DNA of 64,000 nucleotides, from the NCBI GenBank assembly GCA_032358255.1, contig JAULBX010028382.1:4329-68328 (forward strand). Reading direction: 5' to 3'. Shown here piece by piece: positions 36,556 through 48,656 of the stretch (positions are counted from its first letter, which is position 1; each line of letters starts with the position of its first letter). Source of the stretch: Heterotrichella gracilis (taxonomy: Eukaryota; Sar; Xanthophyceae; Tribonematales; Xanthonemataceae). The position numbers and the translations under genes were made by a program. The notes beneath the pieces are model-generated. The model saw nothing but the letters and a program-made list of their open reading frames with translations. It was not told the DNA's origin and did no database searches.

Positions 36556-39500
36556 TCACGTGAGGAAGTGCACTGAGCCGTGCTCATCCGCAGCCACCAG
36601 GTAGGCCCCCGAGGTCATTGCGGGGTGGGCAAAGGCGCAGGAGGTGAAGGCGCCGTCGCCCGCAAAGAAGGCGGCGGGCAGGCCTGCGGGGGGCGAAGGG
36701 GCAGTTCAGGGTTGGGGCTGTGAAGGGCGCATGTGCACCCCATCCCCAAGGTGCAGGGTGAGGGTACGAGCTGGATCAATGTGCAATGCTTCAAACAGGA
36801 GCAGGATTAAAGTTTCACTCCATTTTCCATGGAGACGCAAATCGGCAACATCAGGGTCAAACAGTACATTTCCCCAGCGTGCAACAAGAATTAAACACCA
36901 TTCTGGGTTCCCCAGCAGCAACGCCCCAAACCCCCACCACCATCCCTTCCCCCACCACACCGCCACGCACCACTCTCCGACGCCCACAGGCGCAGGCTGC
37001 AGTCCCCCCTGCCCAGGCTCGCAAACTCCTCCTGGTTGGGGCTAAACGCAAGCTGCGCCACCTCGCCCTTGTGCCCGGGAAGCACCGCCACCTTGCCCCC
37101 CGTCCCCAGGTCCCACAGGGTCAGAACCCCATCGTCGGTGGCGGTCACCGCGCGCTCGTGGGACACCGAGATGGCGGCCAGCATGACGGGCGCGTCATGG
37201 TGGAGGGTGTGGAGGAGCTCGCCCGAGTCCAGGTGCCACACGCGCGCGGTGGCGTCGAAGGACACGGTGATGGCCAGCATGTCGTCCTCCGAGATGGCGG
37301 CGCAGGTGACGCCGTCGGTGTGGCCTGGGGGGTGGGGATGTTGAGGGTTTGAGGGAGGGTTCCATGTAGAGGGTGCAATTCGCATTGCATTGCATTGCAG
37401 CGGTTGGTGGCCAGATCCACAGCACCTAACCACATTCCATTCCAACCATACCCCCTGTGGTTTGGCCAGTTGCCATTGGGTCACACAGGCATCAGACAGG
37501 CATCAGTGGACTCCATCAACACTGTGAACGCACACAACACCCTACCCAAACCCTACCCTTCCCCACCTTGCATGACCCTTGTGCAGCGGCCCGTGCCCAG
37601 GTCCCACAGGCGGGCAGTGCAGTCCTTGGATACAGTGAGGGCAGACAGCCCATCCCGCGTCAAAAACACGCCATTCACGCCGCCCTGCAAAGAGAAGAAG
37701 GGTTTGCTTAGGGTTTTCAGGCTTGGGAGGAGTGCCCTGCGGGGCTTGGAGAGCAGGCTGACTCAATGCATGGCACCAGTGCAGGCCAGGCAGCAAAACA
37801 ACTGCAGCCCAGCACCAGGCACCCACCCAACAAACCCCAGCTCAACACCCAACCCCTTGCCCAGGGTTTCCAGCGCACCTGGTGGCCCTGGCCGTCCACG
37901 TGCTTTTGCAGCGTGCGCACGCACACCATGCTCTTCAGGTCCCACACCGAGATGCTGCTGTCAAACAGCGCCGACACCGCCACCCCGCAATCCACAGAAA
38001 TGGCCACCGCCTTGGCCCTGCTGTGCTTCCCCGCGGGGGCGGACCGCAGGCACGCGCCCGACTCCAAATCCCAGACCCTGATGGCGCCGTCCCCAGAGAC
38101 CGTCACCGCGCACTCCCCGCTGGGCGAGACCCGCGCCCACTTCACCGCCGCGCCGTGACCCTCTAGGGTTTTCCTGTGCCTCCCGGTGGTCAGGTCCCAC
38201 ACCCGCACGCTGTAGTCCTCGCCGCCGCTGATCGCCACGTCAGCCGCCACGCAGCACGCCACCACATCCACCTTGCCCTTGTGCGACTCGCGGCGCGCAG
38301 GGGTGTGCGAGAGGATGTCCCACACGCCCACCGTCCCATCCTCGCACCCTGTGACCGCGAATCTCCCCTTGCGGGTGAGGACCACGCTGGTGAGCTCGGC
38401 GCTGTGGCTGTTCATCTGGATGAGCAGCTTGCCGGTTTTCAAATCCCAGGCGATGGCGGTGCCATCCCCGGAGGTTGTGACTGCCAGCTTGCTGTCTGTG
38501 CTGATGACCACATCGGTGATCCACCCCTCGTGGCCTGCGCAAGTGGGGATCATATATTTTCGATTTTGATGGTTGTGTAAAGTTTGATATCATCTTTGAT
38601 AACCTGCAGCAGATTGTAACTGAGACTTGTAGCTTTTGACAACACCAGGAAAGCGCACAGGGAGCAGCAGCATTTTGGTGCAGGGTCTAGGGTTTTACAA
38701 GGCAGACAGATTCCTCCTGTCCCGCCACTGACACAGAAACTCACAAAAGGAATTGGGAGCGCACAAACCCCACACCAACTCCTCTTGTGACACTCCACAC
38801 ACCACACAAACAGAACGCGCCCACCTTCCCAACCCCTATTCCCACCCTCTCCCAGCCAAGACCCCACCCCGCACCTTCCAGCAGGTGCATGCACAGCCCC
38901 GACCCTGCATCCCATACGCGCGCGGTGCCATCATCCGACCCCGTCACCACCAGCGCCCCATCCTTGCTGATCTTGACTATGTTGATCCTCCCCTGGTGCC
39001 CGGTCAGCTCATGGAGGCACTTGCCGGTGCGCAGGTGCCAGATCCTGAGAGGATGAGGGGGATGCGATTAACAACGGCAAGGGGAGTAAGATCAAGAATA
39101 GGGAGAGCGGCAAAAGGGATGTGAATAATAGTGGGGGAAGAGTGGCAGCGAGGGAAACTGGGAAGTAAGTGTCAAGGAAGCAGCGAATGAATTCACTTAA
39201 GTGGACCTCCCCCCTCGTCTTTACTGTCCTCACCACCCGCTCCCTTCCCATCTTAGGAAAATTCACCCACCTTGCAGTGGAATCCGTGGAGGCAGTCACC
39301 GCTATGTTGCCATCCTCGCTCATGGCTGCATCCACCACCCAGTCCTTGTGCCCCATGAGGCTGGCCAGGCAGCGACCCCCCACCACGTCCCACAGGCGCG
39401 CAGTGCAATCGTCGCTTGCGGTGATGGCGCACTGCGAGCTGATGTTGAAGGCCACGCGGAAGATGGAGCCTGGGTAGGGTAATCAGGAGGGTTAATTTGG

Positions 39501-42500
39501 CCACGGTTTAAGCTTTTGCAGGTGAAGTTGATGAGGCGCAGGGTTAACGAGTGAGTGGGGTGCAGGGTGTGCAGAGCAACAGCCCGAGGGGCACTGACGA
39601 GGCTGTGCATTGTTAGGGAGACACATCAGCATCAGGTTCTAGGGTTCATCCTGTGTCAGGTCAAGGGTGCGCTGCAGTAGCGTTGCCCCATCTGCCTTTA
39701 GAGTACATGAGGTGAGAAAAAGGGTCCTAACTCACCCATCCGCTGCATAGGCGTTGCACCGTTTGCCGCCAGCACGTGCACACACACCCCTTGCTGCAGG
39801 TCCCACACGCGCGCAGTGCAGTCCGATGATGCGCTCATGGCCAGGCGGCCCCACGAGCCCACCGCCACACAGTTGACCTCAGCGGTGTGGCCCTGCAAGG
39901 GAATAAGAATAATTATAAGAATGAGAAGAAATATGAGGAGACCATAAATAGTTATGTGCCCGTCGCGCCCCTACAAGGGGAGTGTGCGGGGGTGAGGGGT
40001 AAACCAAAAGCAGGTATGGTCCCACAGTTCCTTCTACGCGGCGAGGCCCTGCATGGTTAAAGGGGAGAGAGGAAGTCCCTCCTAACCCCATCAAATCCCC
40101 AATAAGCGTGTATCACTCCCAAGTGTCCAATGGCTGTCGTCCTCCACACTGGACAATTTACCCCATGCAAACCCATTCCCACAACCCACCTCGAGCACCG
40201 CCCCACAGGCGCCGGTCTCCAAGCTCCACACCCTCAGCGTGCAATCCCCAGACGCCGTCACCAGCAGCTTGCTATCCCCAGTCACCGCCACATCCCGGAT
40301 GCCGTCCCGGTGCCCCTCCAGCACAAGCACACAGTCCCCAATCTCCATATCCCACACGCGCGCGGTGCAATCAGCAGAGGCTGAAGGATGGGGAAAGTGC
40401 AGGGTCAGGTGTGTAGGGTATCGGTAGGGTAGCGTGACTGACTTGGCCTGGTTGGCTTGTGGCAAACTGGCATACAGACCCCAGCAAACCCTACGCGTAG
40501 TGTCATCACTTCAATTGTGACAGCATGAAACATCCACCCATATGTTTCCCCATTCGCACCTGTGACCAGGTCCACCCCATTTGGCGCCAGGCACACGCGC
40601 GTGATCCTGCCTGTGTGCCCCCTGAGGACCATGCGCTGCAGCCCCCCCGCCTGTCCTAGGCTAGGGTTTAGCGGCAGCAGGTGGCGCACCAGGCCCTGCT
40701 GCTGGCTCAGCGCGTTCTCCATGCGCAGCAGGTCAAGCTGGTTGCGCACCCACTCCTGAGGGAAAAGGGGTGGACAGGTTTCAGGGTTGAGCGCCACGGG
40801 GATGATGCATTGCAGGGCTTGGTGTTCAGGTTCAGAGTTCTCTGCGCAGACCAGATCACAATTCACTGGGCAATGGTAGAGGTGAGAGGGATGTGTCAGG
40901 CGGGAGGACATACGGGCTGGAGGAGCGGTTGAGGCAGTGCCTATATCTGTGTAAATTACACTTGACCACAAACCCTCACCTGGATGAATCGCGAGGACCG
41001 CACCGCCATGAGCCTGCTTGCCATCTGTGCGCGCAGCAGCGAGGGCTGCTCACACAGCTGCCAGGGGCCGATGGCCATTTGCAGCGCCTCGAGCAGCAGC
41101 TTGACCTCGGGGTTGGGGCCCTGGCCCAGGAACCTGGGGACCACAGCGGAGAGAGGGGGTCAGCGCTGGTGCTTCACTTGTGGAATCTCGTCCCCACCAA
41201 ATGCAGCAAATGCAACTTGTGCCAAAATTGTGGATCACTTTCGAATTCCACCCGTGTATGAACAACACAAAATTTCCCATTCGATTCTCAGCACAAACTG
41301 CATGTATTGAGCATTATGACCCTGCGCACCTCCTGAAGTCCGCCACCACCCCCGCCATGCCATACACCCGCAGCTTTGCCTCCAGCCACCCTGGGTCGCA
41401 CAGCAGCTGGCGGAAGACCTCTATATCCCCCGCGCCAACCAGGTGGTACCCCAGGTTCTGGACGATGTAGCCGTCGTCGGGCACCGCCGCAAAGCTCGCC
41501 CTGCCCTCCAGGTATGCGCGCAGCAGCAGCGCGTGCAGGCTTCGCATGCGGCTGGCGGCGTGGGCCTGCGGGGGTGTGTGTGACGTGCAGGTTTAGGGTG
41601 TAGGTTCTAGGGTGCAGGGTTTAGGCTGCACGTCCTGCTGGAGGCCAGGGATGGAGGAAAAGGAACAGAGTGCTGTCAGGCACTGTGCATAGGTTACTCC
41701 AACCGCCTCAAAACCCCATCGCTACAAGACACACAGCTTAACATGGCTACTCTCCAAACATGGCATCCAGACACAGGCACCATAGCTCCACAACAACCCC
41801 GCGGCATCCAATAACCACCCCACAGCACATCAAACCGCCCCCAAAAAGCCACACAACCCCTGGCAAAACCCTCCCACTCACCCTCAGCTGCGCCAGCTGG
41901 CCCGGCTGCACCAGGCACCAGCAGGAGCCATCAAAACATAACACCAAAACCAACCCCGAATGGACCTCAGACTCTTAAACCCTCCGGCCCTTAAACCCTA
42001 ATCCCTGAACCCTTCCCACTCACCCTCAGCTGCGCCAGCTGCCCCGGCTGCACCAGGCACCAGCAGGAGCCGTCAAACACGCGCGCCATGAGCACAATGC
42101 CCGCATCCTTCAGCCGCTCACACACACACTCCGTCTCGTACAGGTCGGGGCACCCCCACAGCTTCTGCAGCGTGGCCAGCGGCACCGGGGTGTTGTTGGG
42201 GAACACCGCCAGGCGATAGTATTGGTCAAAGAGGGGGGGCGAGAGACCTGATTGGGCGTCCGAGAGGGCCGCCAGCCGGGTGGCCCCCGCGACAGGGGGG
42301 AGGAGCACGCCTGTGGAGGGGAGGGGAGCAGGCATTAGCGTGGATGCATGTGGGGTTCTATTGGCAGTGGGCTAATACTTAGTTGCTTGTATTCTGTATA
42401 TGTCCTTGTGAGCATCCATTTTTCCCTTGTGCATGTCGGGTGCGTGCTGCTCTTGCAAGCTTTGCCGGGATGGGCCTGCGGTGCCCTGGGGTTGATTGAT

Positions 42501-44381
42501 TATGGTTCTGAAGCGCACTGGGGTTTCATCGATGTTATGCCATGCTGCATGTGATGCCAGTGCCGTGATTGCGGGCCGCGCCAGGCGGCCTGGTATAGGC
42601 CCCATATATTGTGAAGCAAGCTCCATGCTGAACCCTTTTGCCAATTTTGAAAATGTTGCATGAATATTCCTTCACCACCACCTCCAGTGTTATGAGCTGC
42701 TTGTACGTGAACCCTACCCGCTGTGTCCTCCCCTTCCCCATGCTGCCCACCTATGCTGACCGCCACTACCCTGCTTCCCCCTCTCCTCCTGAGCTGATTG
42801 CCTCCCTGCCCCTCCACCCCCTTGCACCCACCTGCCTTGACTCCTCCACGCTCTCCTCACCCATGCCTTGCCCGCTCCATGGAAAATAAGCTCTGCCCCC
42901 AACCCCAACCCATCCACCCTTCCACACCACCCCCCTGCATTAAACACCTCCATGCGAAGCCTGCCCCATGGCAAACAAGCCCCCTCCCCTGCCCCCCTTT
43001 TCCAGCCCCCCACCCCACCCTACCCACCTGCATTGAACACCTCCATGCTCTCCCTGCCCATGTCCAGGCTGGCCCGCTCCATTGCAAAGGAGCTGCGCGC
43101 AGAGTCATGCGCAGAGTCGGTGCTGGAGCGGTGGCTTAGAGGGCCTGCAGGTGGGGGTGGGCGGGTGTGTGAGGGGGCAAGGGAGGAGGGGGTCAGTGGC
43201 GCAATTGCATAGGGTGCAGAGGCTTGGGAATTTTAGGAATCGTTCAGAAGTGGATCCTGTTTCTTTTGTTAGGCGAGCCCGCCCTTCCCCGGCTGGCACA
43301 CAACTGCACACATGTGTGGAGCCACGTGCACATGTGCATGCTATTGGACTACCACACTATTAAGCCCCCATGCACCGCACTGGACTGTAGTGTGTGTACG
43401 CATGCACGCCTGTGTGTGCAGATTGGGGTATCACACCCTGGGACCACGCACCGCACTGGTCCTGTGAGCTGCGCTCCGAGGGGCGCTGGATGTCAATGCT
43501 GCTGAAGCGGCGCCGGGAGCCAGACGCAGTGTTGCTCAAGCCCGCCGGGGAAGCATCTGCAGGGGGGTAAGGGGTTGAGTGCAGGGCGTACGTATCGTGG
43601 CGCACAATAGCGCGGCGCAACCATATTTATAAGTAAGAACGGCAGGTTGCACCTCACACCACAAAACCTACGCTAGGTCACAATACCCTGTCTTTCAGCA
43701 CGTGCCAGCTCCCGCTTGTCGTCCAAGCCACCCCCACCCCTCAACCAACACCCCCCTCCCCCAAATTGCAAATCACAAGTCAGGGTTCTCCGCACCTTCC
43801 GAGTCGCGAGCGTTTCTACTAGGCGCCGTTGATGCCGCGCCAGTGGACATGGCGGTGTTGTACGCCATGCGGCCGCCTGCAGGCGCCCCCCTGTCATCTG
43901 ATGCACGCGCACTGTCGCCATCGTCCTGCCGCTGACCGCCCCCACTGATGGGGGGCTTGGAGGCGCTGCACCACTGCTTGTTCTGCAGGAGGTGGGTGGG
44001 TGGGTGGGTGGGGTGGTGGTGGTGGGACGCTTGGGTGGTAGTCATGACCTAAGGAGGGTACTTAAAATGGCATATATCTCCATTCCGTGAGCAAGGGAGA
44101 GTGGTGCACTACAGTGGCAAGAAGAAACCACTTCCATCAGTTTGTGCAACTGCAATTCTGCAACAAAGTAAGAAAAAGCACGCATAGATCCCACAAGATT
44201 GTGTGCGCAAAAGCGAGGTGGGGTAAAGGAAGCTGTAAGTGACAGGGGGCTGTACCATTTCAGGGTCAGTGCTGCTCTGCTCTGCTTGTTTCTGCTGCAA
44301 GTGCTGCTGGGTGCTGGTGAAGGGAGGAGAAGAGGACTGGTCGGGGGAGAAAGGCAAATGTTTGGAGTTGGTACCTCCCAT
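36556..44381 (-). CDS. APAF-1-like helical/WD40 protein with N-myristoylation motif, lacking NB-ARC
   Basis: Sixteen exons in minus order: 44381-44256, 43982-43796, 43556-43452, 43144-43028, 42310-42024, 41565-41330, 41133-40980, 40755-40560, 40380-40190, 39892-39736, 39469-39271, 39044-38875, 38534-37879, 37684-37567, 37324-36971 and 36683-36556. They close in phase to 1126 aa. The N-terminus MGGTNSK fits the N-myristoylation consensus MGxxxS; residues 8-175 are Ser/Gln-rich and probably disordered. Residues 179-440 resemble the winged-helix and superhelical arm of APAF-1 (YYRLAVFPNNTPVPLATLQK, GYHLVGAGDIEVFRQLL...WLEAKL). From about 445 there are roughly 15 WD40 repeats (GH...DCTARVWD), enough for two propellers. 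No P-loop is present in any exon or between exons. Likely a membrane-anchored scaffold or sensor; function unknown. Confidence 0.88.
41884..41934 (-). repeat. Near-identical echo of the 3' end of WD40-gene exon 5
   Basis: It matches exon 5 plus donor at 42019-42075 with very few changes (GAC/GAT and GGG/GGC, both synonymous) and keeps AGG|gtgagtggg. The linker between the copies contains cttaaaccctaatccctgaa. Confidence 0.93.
42832..42975 (-). repeat. Two echoes of the 3' end of WD40-gene exon 4
   Basis: Copies at 42832-42884 and 42935-42975 resemble 43028-43085 (ctgcattgaacacctccatg ...). They are spaced about 100 bp apart. The second keeps the codons MEVFNA up to the exon end but lacks the GT donor. 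Confidence 0.87.
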
Positions 44382-46251
44382 GGCTCACACTGGAACTAGG
44401 TGCTGTGTAAGGCCGGTGCAGCATCGAACCCGGGACCTCGGCTGGCAGTAGGCACTCACGTCAGGGGCCTGTGGGGCCACAGCAACAGGGGTGAAGGGCT
44501 GGGGAGATGGGGCATGTTGCATTTGTACACATGGGCAGGTGACACCCTCCCAGTAGAGGAAAACAGCCAAATTGCTGCACAACGACGCAGCAACGCCAGG
44601 ATGGTGTGGTAGAGGGTTGCATAGGGAGTGGGGAAGCTGGCAGGCAACATAGTGAGTGGTTTCTCCGATACCGGACGACACCGACAGCTGAAACGTGCCT
44701 GGCGTGAGCTAGAACGCGACAGGGCAAAGCAACGACGTGATAGGCCTTTGAAGTTTACCAGATAAGTGGGCTACAGAGCCTGGGTATCCCGTTCGCGCCT
44801 CGCAAACCGGAAAGTCCCCGCGGCTGTTTCGTTGTATTGACAAGTAACAGGGCTCAAGCCAGCAATGGGCGTATACAGTACGGTACAGAGCCAGATGGGC
44901 AGTGAGTGCTGACGTGCCCGGGTTACGCGAGAGAAACTGCAACCTGTCGTTCCTCATCAAGAACATAAATCTGGCAACCTATCACGAGATCGGTTATGTG
45001 GACATGATACGCGGACGATACGTCTGGCAGCTGGCATCGCCAAATCAGGCAACCAACGATGGGTCAAATCAGTAGCTGCCAGCGATGGGTGGTGAAACAG
45101 GGTGATGGATGCTGATGTGGGTATGCGTCCACTGTGTTGTCGTGGCGATCTTGTCGTTGCATCTAGCAGCTTTGTCCGGGCGTGTTTTCACTTCGCACCT
45201 TTCAGCTCCCTTGCTTATTGGGTGTATCTGGTTCGCGTGCCTGAGACGTGGAAAGGTGGTACTGGCTCGGTTTTGAAGCGAAAAAGTCCAGCAGCTGGAG
45301 TTGCGGTTGAGGGCAACGCTTGTGATAGCAAAAGCCAAGTCCCAAAGCGCGGGTTAAAGCAAAAGGTGGGCAGGTCTCGAGGCGCTTTCCTTGCAAAGGT
45401 GCTCGTTTCAGCCGCAGAGAAGGTTTTTGGCAGCGCGCCTCCGAACTTTCCAGCCACATGCAGGCAGAAACGTTGCCAGGTCAGCATGGGCATGAACACA
45501 TGTCAGATAGCAATCTCGTTATTGGTCATCCAATCATCGATGACTAGTCGCTAATCACTGATGACTAGTCATGCATGATTAGTCCGGATCAGTTACCAGA
45601 TCATTTGTGATCAACCCGGTCTTTACAAAGCACAATGCATGCATGCAACATTGGTGTGGGCATCACTTGGACAACAGTCCAAACTCGTGCACCCTGCTCA
45701 GTTATATACGCGGGCATTCCCTTGGGCCCCACCTCCTTGGATAGCGTGCGACATTGTTCAAAGGCTGTGGATGGTGCCTTGTGCAAGTGGCATTAGCGTG
45801 TGCATGCAAACTTGGCTATGCACCATACTATACCAACGTGTAGGGTTTCGTAAACCAGTGTTAGCCGATTGACTGTGATTTCTTACACCAGCCTAGCACT
45901 GCCGGTTAGCTTGCGCACTAGCCAAAGTTGCCAGTGTTGGTTGACAACCCCTGGGCATGGGTGCAGCGTCATGGCCTTCAACCCTCTGACAGGGCTGAAG
46001 TGGGTCTTGGGGAGTTTCTGCAGTGCTACCCCTCACTGCTTTACCGCTCAGGCATCCTAGTTTCAACAGAGGGCGAATGGCACAGCGCCCATCACCAACA
46101 GCAGCAGTCACGCCCTAACCACACAGCCCCAGCCACACACATGTCCAGTGTGGTGCCCTCAGCAAAGTCCGCACCCCATCAGAGGCAGTACCCAACCCTG
46201 GCGGAGCAACACTCCAGCCAGTGGCACCCTCTCTGTGCCTGACGAGGCGCC
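44382..46251. other. Divergent spacer between the WD40 gene and the signal-peptidase gene
   Basis: Both flanking genes start at the edges, so promoters should be here. An open frame at 45102-45554 (+, 150 codons, basic second half) has no recognisable domain and no supporting feature; I do not call it a gene. ctaatcactgatgactagtc-type short repeats occur at 45535-45580. Confidence 0.5.
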
Positions 46252-47544
46252 ATGTCTCGGGCGGGGTCCCGGTTCGGACAGTACTTCCAGCGAGCCTACT
46301 GGCAGGAGAAGGTACAGCGCTCCAGCTCCAGCACTCTACCCAGCAAGGCCTGGGATGTGGTCAAGTGGGGCTGCCTGGCGCACTTCCTCCGCGATTACTT
46401 CCTGGAGCCCACTGTGGTACGGTACCTCTGGCTACCCATCCAGCTTGTGATGGGACGCTGGCTAGCAACAGCTGGCAGCACACCGTGCTGTGGGTTTCTT
46501 TGTGCTGAGAGCATATGGTCCCTTGTCTACAGTGCCAGGGTCCGAGCATGCTGCCTACCCTTAACAGCCGCGGGGACATCGTACTGTTGGAGCACCCTTC
46601 GGCCTGGACCAACAACATTCAAGTTGGTGCGTGCAGTGCCTGCCATGTAATGCATCAGTGTGCACAAGCTCAGGGAGTTGATGTTGGTTAGTCACAGGCG
46701 TTCCACAAATGCAGCCAGATCTGCAGTCTACTCTTCATGCCTTGCGCCAGCCAGCCCTGTCCTGCCAGTGCCATATCTTCTCAGCATCAGTTTTGGCAGT
46801 TTCAGCTCTGCTTGCTACCGGACCCTATTCTCCATAGCACACGGGGGCAGTGTGGAGGGCAGATTAGCATGCCCACACAGATGCATTCAAGTAGCAGCGC
46901 AGATCAGTGGCCCTGTGCCAACAAAGAATGGCACCATTGAAACATCATTCTGGCAGCAAGTTGGTGCCAAAGGTGGTTGGTTTGCCATCTGCAGGTGACG
47001 TTGTTGTGGCAAACAGCAAGCAGAACCCTCGGCACTGGGTGTGCAAGCGGGTGCTGGCCCTGGAAGGGCAGCAGGTCAATCTTGTCCCCGCCAGGCAACT
47101 TAGCGGCATCCAAACCATAACGGTGCGTTCGAATGCTCATACTGGGGTGTTCATTGCAAAGCAAGGCACAACAGCTGAGACGCTACTGGGTTGGGGCCGT
47201 GCTGACCACTGGGGCTTAACCTTCCTGCCTGTCTTTGTAGGTGCCCAAGGGCCATGTATGGCTGCAAGGAGACAACGTCAACAACTCAACGGATTCTCGG
47301 CAGTACGGACCTGTGCCATATGCAATGGTGCGCGGCAGAGTATTCTACAAGGTAGGTTGCTGCTAGTTGTAGCTCTTACGACCCGCCTTGTGTAGAATCA
47401 GCGAGACGCGGTATGGTAGAAAGGGCTTGTTGGTTTGCTTGCTGATGGGTTTGTGTCACGTTACAGATGTGGCCACTGCATCAAATGGGCCGCGTGGACA
47501 ACAAGGTGCCAAAGTGGCTGGAGGTGTATATTGTCAATGACTGA
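46252..47544 (+). CDS. Mitochondrial inner membrane protease subunit-like signal peptidase (S26)
   Basis: Exons 46252-46416, 46533-46626, 46995-47122, 47241-47351 and 47467-47544 give 191 aa, the normal size for IMP1/IMP2-type peptidases. The enzyme removes targeting presequences on the outer face of the mitochondrial inner membrane. Catalytic Ser60 lies in [10 protein letters not shown] and Lys104 in CKRVLALEG; the conserved box [17 protein letters not shown] and GRVFYKMWP follow. A hydrophobic stretch before Ser60 ([18 protein letters not shown]) would be the membrane anchor. The gene ends 152 bp from the convergent minus-strand gene. Its introns show no exon echoes or telomere-like tracts, unlike its neighbours. 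Assignment to IMP1 rather than IMP2 is not certain. Confidence 0.93.
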
Positions 47545-47696
47545 AGGTGCTTCAAGCAGGGTTCTTTGCAAAACACAGCTTTACCACTATAACTTCTGAA
47601 TGTCTGATAGTAAAATTTCTATTAGGAAGGGGAAACGTGTGCACTGCCAGTCTTTATGCGCCAGCTGAACGACGCATGGCACTTGCGCTTGTATTC

Positions 47697-48656
47697 TCAG
47701 CTGTCGTGCAGTGGCCTCTTTACCCTCCTGAGGCCAGCAACCCTGATTTTGGGACCAGCGCTAGGAAACTGCAGCTTGCCCTTGTTCACAGCCAGTGGCC
47801 TGGGACCTGCTGGTGCAATCACCTGCTGGGGTTGGTGGCTGACTTTGGTGCCCTTGTCTTTGGTAACCGGCAGAGTAGGTGCCTGTGCCCCCGCCTTGCG
47901 TGACTCGAGTTGCTTGAAGCTGGGTGCATCGGCCATTGTTGGACTCTTGCTGTGGGCAGGCACCTGGGTTTTGCTGGCAGTGGGCTGGGCAGGCACCTGG
48001 GTTTTGCTGGCAATGGGCTGGGCTGGGACTTGGGCTTTGCTGGCAAAGGCAGGGACGCTACCTTCTGGCCGGCTGCCTGTGCTTTTGCCTGATGTAGCTT
48101 TGCCGGTGTTAGATGGCCTAGCTGGTTTTTGAGCCGCAGCTTTGCTTGCAGCCTTGGGCTGCCCAGGTTTGTTGGCTTTGCTTGAACCAGGGATGGTGGT
48201 CCCACTGGCCACCTTTCCCTTCTTTTTTGGCCGTGCTTGTTCCTCGTCTTCGCTTTCTTCAAAGTCATCTTCAGACTCACTGTCCTCCTCCTCGTCTGAG
48301 CTGCCACTGTAATCTGATGCTGAACCGTGATCCACACCACTATCGCTGTCACTGTCACCTTCAGCCTGTGCAGGCTTGCGGTTCTCCTTGTCCTTGGCAC
48401 TGGTGGTTGGAGCAGGCTCAGGTTTTGAAACCGGTGCCTTTCCCGCCAGTTTTATTGCTGTGCCCACTGGTGCTCTTCGCAAGGCTTCCACTTGTGCCGT
48501 GTCCAGTTCGAAGTCATCGAACGAGTCATCAGGCTCCGGTGGTACTGTGACGCCACTGGTGCCTGCACTGGGCGCAGCACGACTCCTTGCACTGCGGGAC
48601 GTGCCTGTCATGATGGGGGTGGCCCTAAAGCTATCAACACGGACGACTGCACTCAA
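47697..48656 (-). CDS. Intronless acidic/basic disordered protein with RAD51AP1-like C-terminal motif
   Basis: A single open frame of 319 codons; ATG at 48656, or alternatively in-frame ATG at 48611 (MTGTSRSARSR). The N-terminal third has PEPDDSFDDFELDTAQVEAL, then a serine/acidic tract (SDSDSG..., SSDEEEDSESEDDFEESEDE). A Lys/Ala/Pro-rich middle follows with three 11-residue repeats (SKAQVPAQPIA, SKTQVPAQPTA, SKTQVPAHS). The C-terminus, IRVAGLRRVKRPLHDS, resembles the RAD51-binding end of RAD51AP1 (GLSRxxRVKPLH type), and the N-terminal acidic DDDF-like segment is also reminiscent. If so, it would promote homologous recombination in the nucleus. Similarity rests on one short motif, so the function is tentative; the frame itself looks real. 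Confidence 0.65.
   Translation of the reverse strand: MSAVVRVDSFRATPIMTGTSRSARSRAAPSAGTSGVTVPPEPDDSFDDFELDTAQVEALRRAPVGTAIKLAGKAPVSKPEPAPTTSAKDKENRKPAQAEGDSDSDSGVDHGSASDYSGSSDEEEDSESEDDFEESEDEEQARPKKKGKVASGTTIPGSSKANKPGQPKAASKAAAQKPARPSNTGKATSGKSTGSRPEGSVPAFASKAQVPAQPIASKTQVPAQPTASKTQVPAHSKSPTMADAPSFKQLESRKAGAQAPTLPVTKDKGTKVSHQPQQVIAPAGPRPLAVNKGKLQFPSAGPKIRVAGLRRVKRPLHDS

Noticed and set aside
42311-43027. Possible hidden NB-ARC exons of the WD40 gene
   Set aside because: No P-loop (GxxxxGKT/S) in the sense frames; the recognisable content is two echoes of exon 4.
44415-44450. T-arm-like word (gggttcgatgctgc, minus strand)
   Set aside because: Flanking stems do not pair and there is no D-arm or anticodon arm.
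45102-45554. 150-codon open frame on + strand
   Set aside because: No recognisable domain, no splice partners, and an equally long frame on the opposite strand. Not enough to call a gene.
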